Below are positions 25,873 to 37,800 of a DNA stretch of 64,000 nucleotides, piece by piece (positions within the stretch are counted from its first letter, which is position 1; each line of letters begins with the position of its first letter). This DNA comes from Patella vulgata (taxonomy: Eukaryota; Mollusca; Gastropoda; Patellidae). The notes beneath the pieces were generated by a model. It made no database searches. It had not been told where the DNA came from and worked only from the letters and a program-made list of their open reading frames with translations. The stretch lies in contig NC_065883.2 in assembly GCF_932274485.2 (NCBI RefSeq), forward strand, positions 15,126,222 through 15,190,221. The letters are read 5' to 3'. The position numbers and the translations under genes are program-made.

Positions 25873-28800
25873 ATTACATTAAGTATCAGTGAGCATTACC
25901 TACAATCTAATGCAATAAAGGGCAGACACAATTGCAGAACACATCTGGGTTTGTGGTGGAATACTGTTTTAAAAGTGTATAGGTTTCTAACATTTCAAAT
26001 GAAATCACTTGACAAAGAACGTCTAGTTGTTTGGATGGAACAAAAAACCTGAGATCCTGTGTACAATGTAAAGTGCATGTAAAAGAACCGTTGACAGTTG
26101 GAATTCGATGTAAAGTACACGGAAATGCCACTATCTGAGCAGAATATCCCTCATAGAACACTGCCTGGCGTATGCAGGTCTTAATTAGTCTAGTTGGTGT
26201 AGAGAGAGATAAATGGGATTTAACGTCCACTTGACACAGACTAGGTCATTTCAGGACTAACATATATGGTTTAATTTTATTTCAATAATTCGCTTGCACG
26301 TAGGGGTCTTTACCAGTGGGAGGAAACTGGAGGACGCAGAGAAAACCCAGGAGGTTGGACAGGCAACCCTACTCCTTGTCACGTACAACCGGGGATTCAA
26401 AACCATGTCATTTGACTCAATGACAGGCCTCATGATACAGCGCGCACGAACTAACCCATCGGCCATCCAACCCCCCAGTTGGTGTAGAAAGAAGGACGTC
26501 AAACCAAATCTCATTTCATTTCAGATGAAATCTTGTCCAATAGCAGATAATATGTATTTTTCACTCTCTCCTTCACACTGACTATTTGGTGATCAACATC
26601 AATCAATAAAAATTAAAACTTATTAACATTTGTGAATCATAGAGTAAATATATCAAAACCAAATTTATAAAAGGGATTTTGGTCACCAAGATTACATAGT
26701 TTTATTATCACTCAGTAGATAAATTGATAATGCTAACCAGGAAGTCGGAAATTTTAGAGTGAGGATTTAAGATTTTAATCCCAAGGAAGCAATTTATATG
26801 AAGATGTATAACCTAGATTATATGAAAAGTTTTTTTAAATAACATCCTCGCTTGTTAATGAAATTTTTTATAGCTTTATCGGTTAATGTACATATTCAAA
26901 CTGTGTCACGACGAAAGCCTTTGTTAACCAGTGTACAATATGACTGACCTTTACGGTCATGCCCAGTAAGTCCTACATGTGATGTCACATCATATGGCGT
27001 CGATAACCTGTGCGTTGTTTACATCAAATGTAGTAATACAAGTAGTCCGGGCAGAATTGGCACCTTTTATTCCACACTAAATGGGGGGTTGGGTGGCTGA
27101 ATGGTTAGCACGTGCGCGCTGTACCATAAAGTCTGTCATTGAGTCAACTGGCGTGGTTTCAAATCCCCGGTTGTACATGGCAAGGACTAGGGTCGCCTGT
27201 CCAACCTTGTGGGTTTTCTCCGGGACCTCCGGTTTCCTCCCACTGCTAAAGACCCCTACGCGCAAGCGAATTATTGAAATAAAATTAAACCATGTGTTAG
27301 TCCCGAAATGACCTAGTTTTTTTTCGAGTGGATGTTAAACTCCATTTCTCTCTCTCTCTCCACACTAAATGGGAAATATTTTTTATCCAGATATTGAACT
27401 ATGTCTTTTTGCTTAATAATTTAAAAGATGTATTAGAATTTATTTTGTGAAAATTTGATATTGAGAGCTAATTAACTCGCAGGATGTCATCATACCTCTC
27501 AGTGATAGTAGCAGCCAAGCTATATTGGTAGATATTGACCCAAAATTATAATATTGCACACATATAATTTCATCATATTATGTTATGAATACATGCCATT
27601 GGTGGCTAAATTAGTATGACAGGGGACAGTTTTATGAATACACAATAACTGAACTTATTATGATTCAACTTTTGTGAAGAGGATATTCTTATCTTTATCT
27701 AGTGTTGCATAGTAAAACATTCAGTGAATTTTGTATCCATAGAACTGTATCCGACTTGGTTTCCCATGTCAGTGGTGCTGGACGGGGACAGCTGTCTAGT
27801 TGTTTTGGATGTGACGAAAAACATGGGAATGCATGTAAAAGATGCCTTGGCATTTAGAATTCGATATAAGAGTAGGCGGTAGTGCCGCTGCCCGGGCAAA
27901 ATTTACCTCATAGCACACTGTATGATGTATGCCCAGTATAGGAGCAGAACAGTAGGACGTTGAACCCCATTTCATTTCATTTGATAGAACTGTAGTTGGT
28001 GTTAATTTGTTCAGTTACTAATCACAGATGTCAACAAACTTTTCAGTATGATAGTATCTAATGTGTATGTAAGGCTGGTTTATATTTTCTCGTCATAAAG
28101 TAGCGGTTAAACTCGTCGTATATTTCTATGGATTTAGACTTTTGTTGCCTTACTTCCCACAAGATAGTCAAATGAAGGAAGAAGTCATTAATTGCATTGG
28201 CCTAGTTGGCAATATTTGGCAATTTCTTTATGCTGTCTTTCAAAAGCAAGTGTATACATTTGTTTTCAACTGTCGGAATGACCCTCATGACCAGAATAAA
28301 CGTGACTTTGTCTTCCTCCTTGGTATGATTCAAATATTTGAATAACACACACTTGAGAAAACATTTAATAATAGCCTTATATCTAATGTGAACCACATAT
28401 GTTCATCTTGTCCCTGCATTAAAGTAACAATGCTTCTTTTTCATTTTTTGCTAATATATAAAATATATCTCGACTTAATCCATTCTAATATGACTCGGAT
28501 TGATTATTTAACACTTAAGAAAGAAAACAAAATCAAAATACCAATGTTCGGTAACCTCCCTGCTTGGATTCAATCAGATTAAAATAGGCCTATCAATTCT
28601 GTTTGAACACAACAAAATGGTGGAGGGCTTAATTACATTGCGCGCAGAATAGATCAGTGAAATTTCAGTTCAATATATCTTTTAAATACTGAATGGAATT
28701 GAACTATTTTAGGACAGATATTCCAAACAGAGACAGTTTGCAGTTTGTAATGAGATTTTAAGAAATAGATGAGCCGTATGGATTCTTCTAAAATAAGCTT

Positions 28801-31800
28801 CCGCAACAAAAACAAATGGTATTTAGTTCAGAGCAGTTGTATAAAGGTTCATTTTGTAACCTGCTCAGTCCAAACCTGAACTGGCCTCCCCATTGTAAGA
28901 TGGTCTTGATCTAGGCTAGCGTATGGTTTGGTTTAAATTGTGTAAGTCTAAATGGAAACGCATGGGAAAATTATCTTTAGCATAGCCAGCGTTAATTAAC
29001 TGTTCTGTAAAGTGTTCCTTCCACATATAACCATGCTGAGAACATTGTGGTTTCTTGTATACCAAAAACCAAATAATATTAATAAATCAGTTAAATTTCA
29101 AATAAGCAAGGGGCACAACTTCAGTAATACTTTGATGTGTGTACAAAATTTCATAGAGGTATCTTGAACAGTTTATGAATTAAGCTTTGGAAACAGAAAA
29201 GGATGGAGCCCTTTTTAAAAAAAACATCTCTTTCTTAACAGTGTTCAGCACAGGATAATAAGGCCTCACAAATAACCACTTGGTGCTAACTGATTTGTAT
29301 ACTTACATGTATGAGTGCTTTTTAGTACAAAGGGGGTTGGATGGCCGAATGGTTGGCACGTGTGCGCTGTATCATAAGGCCTGTCATTGAGTCAACTGAC
29401 GTGGTTTCCTCCCACTGCATTGAAATAAAATTAAAGCATATGTTAGTCCCGAAATGACCTAGTTTGTGTTGAGTGGACGTTAAACCCCATTTCTCTCTCT
29501 CTCTCTCTTTTTAGTACAAATGGATATTGTAACTTGCATAACTTCTCCAAAAAGTAGGTTCTATATGACTTTAATCACAGCTGTGTCTTCAATGTGTGCA
29601 TGCAAAATATATTGGTTAAAACAAATTTAAATTTAACTGTCATAAGAAACATTTTAATCGAATCATACAGATATTTCTGGTCTGTCAATTATACTGTGTG
29701 AATACAGTATGAATATATAAATAAAATAACTTTACTACAGCAAACAGTCTAATGAAGACAAGCATATGCCATGCATTGTGTTTTTATGATCTTTTTGCTC
29801 GGACTGCGCCGCTACTGTCTTATCTTATTTTGATTTTAAACTGTCTGGGGATCTTTAACGTGCTGCTATTGTTTTTTTGTACCATCCAAACAACCAGATA
29901 CTTTTCTTACAGCATTGACGGGGATCACGTGGCTAAGTGGGTAAGACACTGGCTCGCTAACCTGGAGGTCGGGTGTTCGATCCCTGCATTGGCCGAGAAA
30001 GTTCTACCAGATTTTCCAGTGTGGTTTCCCCTTGTCAGTGATGCAGGATGGAGGGCCTGACAAGTACAGCTGTCTAGTCGTTCGGACGAAAAACTGAAGT
30101 CCCGTGTACACATTGGCGTGCACGTAAAAGATCCCTTGGCAGTTGGAATTCGATATAAGAGTAGGCCGTAGCGCGGCTGCCTGGGTGAAATTTCCCTCAT
30201 AGCACACTGTATGGTGTATGCCTGTCTTCATTTGCCCAGGTTAGGAGCAGAACAGTAGGACATTAAACTCCATTTCATTTCATTTCATTTGCAGCATTGA
30301 CAAGGGGAAACCAGACTTGAAAACCCTGAGAAACTTACTTCGTCACCAGAGTTGATGAGCCAGTGCCATAGTCACTGAGCCACTGTGGCTTCCAATGTGG
30401 GTGTAAAAGATCTGCATCTGCCAAAATAATAATAATTTGGAAAGATCTTTGTTTCTAATCAAACCTTAATGTGTACTTATTTTTGGACAAAGAACTGGGC
30501 CCCAACTGCTATTCATCTTCTTCTTGTTCTTTTGGGTGACACTCTTAGAAAAAGGCCCCAAATGCTATTTGTCTTCTTCTTATTGTTCTTGTAGGTGGCG
30601 CTTTTAGAAAAAAGTCCTCAACCGCGATTCATCTTGTTCTTGTCGGTGACACTCTTACAAAAAAGGCCCAAGCTGCTATTTTATCTTCTTGTTGTTCTTG
30701 TGCGTGATGCTCTTAGTAAAAAGGCCCAAACTGCTATTTATCTTCTGCTTGTTCTTGTGTGTGACACTCTTAGAAAAAAGGCCCAAATTGCTATTTATCT
30801 TTTTGTTGTTCTTCTAAGCCTAATGTTCCGCCATTTAATGTACGATCTGCTCATTGATTGGCTAACGCATCTTGTCCTGGTCCACAATACGGCTGGTGCT
30901 TGTTGATTTGACCGTAGAGTAATTTTTTGGAAAAGTCATTAAACTTTTTTTTTTTATATATATATAAAAAGCTTTATTTCCCAGCAAAATATATTTATTT
31001 ATTAGAGAAAATGCCTAGGTTGGGGCCTAGAAATCATTCGCTTTACAAGATATAAATATAGATATATTATTAATTTTGCAGAAAAATAAACTTTGTATTA
31101 TTATGTACACTCAAAGGTCATTAAACTTGATATGAATAACACAGAGAGTAATGGTTATATTGATTTACTCTAATATACTCTAATGATGTTTCTCTGTAAT
31201 TAACTAATTAGTAATTAATATTGGTGAGTTTATATACCAATTTTCATTAGAAAATATTTTGAGTATTTCTATGACAAATACACAAAGTGTTAAACATTGT
31301 GTGGGTCTATTTGCACTCTAAACTGCCTTCAAAGCAGAAAAGTGGAGATCTTCAAATGAGGTGCTCCGGGGGTTCAATTTAGATTGTGTACAAAATTTAA
31401 GACTGATTTGCTGATTTATCTATGAGATATTAGTAGTTGTTAGATTTATTAGAGATTGTATACATTATAGTCTGTTGTGGTTTTGGAGGAGTACAGTGAA
31501 TGTTCATGCAAAATATCCTTCTCTAAGTAGTCAAATGCTTAGTTTTTATAGGTTGACATTTATATTGCTATCACCCAGTCTCTCTAGAACTCTGTCCTTT
31601 GGTCTGTCATTTACATTTCTTGTTATAGACACTAAAATAATCCTTATATATGTGTTTTAAAAATTGATGAGGGTTGTCTAATGCATTGAAATGCAGAAGC
31701 CTAATGAGTTATTCCCCTTTGTTCCAAAATCTTGTTAGCACAGAATTTTGGCCTGATCTTTCTGAAATGTTATATTGATTGTCTACTTTATTGAAAGGAA

Positions 31801-34800
31801 GAACTAGATTCATTCTGAACAATGGTTGATAATAACATCCATAAGTTTTAATTATAGCGTGTAACAGTTTGGATGACTTAGCTGTTTCATTGCCTGGCAA
31901 CCTATGTTTGATTGTTAGATGACTTCATGGTTATTTTGAATGTTATTTTCCATGATTAATACCATTTATTTCCTTGTTGAAACTTAACATTGCACCTTTA
32001 AGAGAAAAATTAGTATTACATGTTTAAAGAGTGTGTCTAAGGATAGGCCTTACTAGACTATTGTTATTTCTTTTGAATAAATCAATGACTTTATTGTGTA
32101 CTTAGGTCATTCAATATGTCAAAATATAATGCCCACAGATAAGATAATGACCAAATATCTGGGCCATTACAAAACACTCTTTGTCAAAAACAATATATTT
32201 ATAGTCACTCATTAAATAAGATAAAAATTTTAATTCTTGTAAACAATACGGGGAGATTGTATCAAATATGGTAGTTAAAGGTTTGCTTTTAGTCAGTCCT
32301 ATTCCTCTTCGACAAGAACTGACAAGAGTGTTTCTTTTGTCAATAGCGCCCAAAAAAGGCCAAAGTATATATATGCACATTCTACAAATTATATACAAAA
32401 TTTAACTGATTTCATGATAAATTGACACGATTGTGGATAATTGAAATTTTGACAAAAACAGTCCTATTAATCTCCAACAAGAGCGTTTTTTGTTTAGCTT
32501 AAAGTTACCAACAAGGAAACATGTCTGTATTGACCATAAAATAGGTATTGCGGTGGCTAAGTGGTTAAGACGCTGGCTTGCTAGCCTGGAGGTCGGGTGT
32601 TCGATCCCTGCATTGGCCGAGAAAGTTCATCCAGATTTTCCGACGGGGTTCCCCCTTGTCAGTGATGCAGCATGGCAGCTGTCTTGTCATTCGGATGAGA
32701 CAAAAAAACGAGGTTCCATGTACACATTGGCGTGCATGTAAAAGATCCCTTGACAGTTGGAATTCGATATAAGAGTAGGCAGTAGTGCTGCTGTCTGGGC
32801 AAAATTTCCCTCATAGCACACTGTGAGGCGTATGCCCGTCTTCATTACCCAGTTCGGAGCAAAACAGTAGGATGTTAAACCCTATTTCATTTCATTTCAT
32901 TTGACCATAAAATAGCACTATTGTAGGTGATTAGTAGCTGGCCATTTTATTTGCCTTTAAAGTAGCTAAGTCTCTAACTCAGTATCGTCCAAAATCTTCG
33001 ACATTGAAAACACGAATTATTTGTCAATTTAAATCAACATTGTTGTTGTGATCTTGCCGGGAAAAGATGGACTTCTGATATCCAATATTTAAGACAAAAA
33101 AAACATTTTACAATTGGTACATGAATCGTGTACCATGATGCGTTTCAGTGCTATTTGTAATAAGGGACTCGAAAAACGAGGCAAGGCAAATTCTACAAGT
33201 TATGTCAAACGTTGACGTCATATTCTTATCTGGAGAGCATGCGCAATAAATATTATCTTGTAAACTGGAATAACCAGACGCTAGATATTGCCATAAGATA
33301 ACTGATTAGAAATTAAAGTAAAAACAGAAATGATTGAATGTAAATCAGTTTAAATACATTCATATTACATTATTATATGCGTTGCGACCCATTTGTGTCA
33401 ATTTTAGGTCCCAAATATTAGCGATTTAGCCCCTTTAAATCTATCAAGTGTTTATATTATTGTATATGATATCAGGTAGCTACTTATCATTAATTTTTTT
33501 ATATTACATTTCCGCTAGTGTAGATCTTTATCAATAACAAAACATGTTCTTGCCCTCGGACAATATGCATGACCTTTTTATATGTTTATTATTTTGATAA
33601 AAATAGAGGTCAAAATATTGCAGTCTTGTATTGTAAAAAAATATCTTCATATCAATTCTAACCATCCCAGATTCACCCAAAGGCACTTTTTTCTTCTTCT
33701 TGTATTAATTAACGAACACCTTGAAATTGATTGATTGTAAATGTTAACACATCCATATGCCGTCTGTAACCAGCATAGATACATCTGCTGATTTTTCTGA
33801 ATTTTATGATCTTCATCGAACATATACTCATCCATAAAATAGATTAAAATGTGATTAATTTTCCTGGATTAACAAACTCAATCAACCATATACTTATCCA
33901 TAAGATTTGATGCTAATACAATAGAAAAAGGCATTGCTTTAAAGCTGCAATTTCATATTTTTAAGTTATATTTTTAAAATTTATTAAAATAAAGCCTTAA
34001 AATAGATGGTATCTTTAAACAGTCCTACCTTGTTAAAGAATAATCCTATTAATCCTATAATTCACTATTGCCAGTTGAGAAATTGGCAAAAATATAATTT
34101 TCAACTTTAAATTCAAACGTTTGAAGATATCTATTCCATGGGGGGAATAGAAAAACAAGGGAGGTAACTGTGTTATTATTTCCGGGGTCAAAGGATTTTT
34201 AAGAGGGAGAATAATACCTATAATCGTATCATAGTGAGTTGACAACCTATTGAGCAAAAGACATAGAAATAACCATGTTTTGACTTTCTTAGAAAATATG
34301 AAATTATTGCTTTAAAATTAAATAAAGTGTGATTAATATCATATTCAATATAGACTTGCTTAATAATTGAAGTATCAGTGTACAGTATACAACAGAGCTG
34401 GATTGGAGGAATAATCTCTAATTTTACCTTGCCTGTATCAACTTCTTTCAAAAATACCCTAAGTATAAAACAGATTGAAATTGAAATACAAGGTGGTTAT
34501 ATGACACTTAATCAAGTCATTTGTAGTACTACTGTTTAGGTTAGCGTGCGCGCGCTGTATCATAAAGTCTGTCATTGAGTCGACTGGCGTGGTTTCGAAT
34601 CCCCGGTTGTACGTGACAAGGAGTAGGGTCGCCTGTCCAACCTCATGGGTTTTCTGCGGGTCCTCCGGTTTCCTCCCACTGCTAAAGACCCCTACGCGCA
34701 AGTGAATGATTGAAATAAAATTAAACCATATGTTAGTCCCGAAATGACCTGGTTTGTGTCGAGTGGATGTTAAACCCCATTTCGCTCTCTCTCTCTCACT

Positions 34801-37800
34801 ACTGTTTAGCATGGATTTTTGGAACATCTTTTCACGTCTACCCTCTTCGCCGGTGTTGTCATTTGATCCAACAGCTACACAGATCTACTGACCTGTCCAA
34901 CCTCTGGTACTCTTTTAATTTAAGGGAGTTTTGCCCATCCCCCTCCGCTTTACTGGTTTTACTTATAAACTTAAGACTATGGTCATAAAGGCTTGGTTTG
35001 TATAACTTGGTATTTGAAACCTTTCCAAATATTCTTTTTTGAAGTCTTCCTACTTTTTCAGCTATTTGATTTAATTAATTTTATTAATTTTTTTTATTAT
35101 TTGCAGTGGCAGAAATTGAGTCCTTCTGAGTTCCATCAACTACAGGAATATACATCATGTAAGTACTGTATTATCTTACATCACATCATCTTCACAATGT
35201 CAAAGGTATTACAACATTTTCTAATACCTTGACTGTATTAGATAATTTGAGGCACAAAATCACTGGAAAGATTATGCTACGGGCGAATTGTTTGCCGACC
35301 AAAATGGTTGTCACCATGAACGGACACACAGGCGATTTTTTCAAGTGATTTAAAAAATCTGTGTGATCAAGCAAAAAAATAAGCTTGTCTGTCCTAGGCT
35401 TTATTTAGGAACAAATCGGAATTTAAAGGCATAAAAAAAGCAACAGTTGCCCAGATGCATTGATTTTTAATGTTGTGATTGGTTTTAGTAGTGAGAATAG
35501 TATGTCAATAATAGTCTGCTGTCAGATAGCTGGTATCTAAAATATGTAACACAATTTGACACTGTGAAGACTGAAGATGCTTTATTAAAAAACAATCTGG
35601 TTAAAACACAGATCCTATTTCATTTCGTTTTTTATAGTCTTGTCTTTACTACACTAGGATCTGGAAGAGTTGTTATTTAACTTGTGTTCTGAATGGTGTC
35701 GGGGATAAGCCAATGAAACGGTCTGGGCAAGCTTTAGGCATGTTTTGCACGGAACTGTGGGTAATCCACTAGTAACATCAATGCTGATTGGTTAATCATA
35801 TGTCTGACGTCATAAGGTCAAAAGTCGGTCTTTTGACCCCCGACGTGACCTATCGCTATAACTTGTCAGATCTTCATGTAGTGTAGGCCATCGAAAGTAT
35901 AAAAAAAAACGAAACGAAATATAGATCTGTATTTTAATCAGATTTCTTAAAAACAACTATTCTTATTCTCAAATTCCGGACAATATCTGTACTGAATTTT
36001 TCATGGCTTAATCTGCACTATAAATATACTTAATTAAGTATTTAACATTTAATTAAGATAACAAAAAGTAGATAATCTCCTGGATTTACTCAGATTAAAT
36101 AATGACCCATGTAAAGATTTTATCCAACACTTCAGAGTGGTGCCAGCTGGCTTGTTTATGTAGATGATGCCTAATAATGGAAGAGTTTCAAGGGTCTGAC
36201 AAGGACAGCTGTCTAGTCGTTCGGATGGCACGAAAAACCGAGGTCCCTTGTACACATTTTTGTGCACGTAAAAGATCCCTTGGCAGTTGTAATTCGATAT
36301 AAGAGTAGGCCGTAGCGCCGCTGCCCGGGCAAAATTTCCCTCATAACACACTGTATGGCGTATGCCCATCTTCATTAGCCCAGGTTAGGAGCAGAACAGT
36401 AGGACGTTAAACCCCATTTCATTTCATTTCCTATCTTTTGTAAATACTGACCGGAATTGGGTTTGGGGTCGGCCGAATGGTTAATGCGTGCGCGTTGGAT
36501 CATACGGTCTGTCATTGAGTCAAGTGGCATGGTTTTCATTTCCATGCTTGTATGTGGCAAGAAGTAGGGTCGCCTGTCAAACCTCGTGGGTTTTCTCTGG
36601 GTCCTCTGGTTTCCTCCCACTGCTAAAGACCCATTAAATGACTATCACTGACTCTGAATATTATTCTTTTCATTTTCCCCTCATCAGATTAAGATCTATA
36701 ATTGAATGTTGTTTAAGCACTATTATCCTCAAGTCATTCACCTATTCAGTAAAATCAGGGGAAGTGTTGATATTATAGTTTTTACCACCCTGTGTGATTT
36801 CCCTTGAAGTTTGCCGATAAGATTTTTTTTTAATGTTATGGTTGGTGCATAAAGTCTTTGATATGAATTAAACTGCACTGAATATCTTATTTTAACCTAG
36901 CTTCATTAATTATAAACATGAATAATGTATGTATATTTAGTAGTAGATATAGAATATAGATATTATATATACACTGTAATTATAGATCAAGTATATCATA
37001 TTAAAAATACACATACATTCAAGTTAAAGAGACAGTGTTATCTTCAAAACATTATTCAGAGATGGAAATGAAATGAATTGGGCTTTCAATTAACGCCCTA
37101 CTTTTCTGCCCTGCACTGACTTGCCTAATAAAGACGGATGTATGCCATACAGTGTGCTATGAGTACTAAATACAAAATATGCACATAAAACATTACAGCT
37201 TCAAAAGCATTATAAATAGATAGGCGTTAACTCCAAATACATAATCTTGATTATCAAGTAACGTTTTCAATGGCATGAGACGGGGTTGCAGTTCAATTCG
37301 TAACACATTTATTTTTACTACAAATTAAAAATAAGACTTTTATTATATAGATAAGAAGCGTAAGTTTGAAAGGAATGGACCAAATCAATGAGGCATAATT
37401 ATAGCCGACTTCTTGTTAGCCTGTGTGTACTCTTGTAATGTAACGTGACTACGTGACTCCCATAGCAGACAAATAGGAAACACTACAGTGATCCAATGGG
37501 GCTGCAATTCAACTGGGGTGATGTTAGCTGCGATGTTTATCAATTTCCATAATTTTTCTGTAAACGCAAGTGACAAAAGAGCGTATAATACCGACATCCA
37601 AACTCTCATTTTAGCCACAACTGAACATAATATCAAGGCCATATATATCGAACTTTCAATCAAATTGACTGACATGCGGCATCGCTCAACGGCGGCCTCG
37701 CTTCGTACACTCTATCATTTAGCCTCGATCTAACTAACGTAACGGTTAATAATCTCCGCATGGGGCGCCATTTTTGATTTAATCAATCAGTGAAATCCTA

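Larger units (their letters stand above)
18855..35106 (+). other. DGK intron 1 (about 16.3 kb)
   Basis: GTAAGT to TTGCAG. Contains the tandem-core element, nested SINEs, TTAA MITEs, a 99-bp exact duplication and a tandem array at 30.5 kb, listed separately. Repeat-free AT-rich gaps without recognised content include 21660-22540, 26530-27070, 27995-28550, 30830-32525 and 33440-34525. Confidence 0.85.

Noticed and set aside
27077-27311. ORFs with [15 protein letters not shown] on one strand and AEWLARARC on the other, recurring at 16276, 20135, 26257, 34459 and 40990
   Set aside because: Both are read-throughs of SINE-B in the two directions.
28142-28582. Cluster of overlapping ORFs of about 65 codons on both strands
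   Set aside because: No domain, both strands open, AT-rich; consistent with chance.
29920-30000. tRNA gene-like sequence (A-box and B-box)
   Set aside because: Part of the SINE-A head followed by the SINE body; no closed cloverleaf with a matching acceptor stem was found.
30595-30906. 103-codon hydrophobic ORF
   Set aside because: Lies in the 61-64-base tandem array; the hydrophobicity comes from T-rich repeat units.
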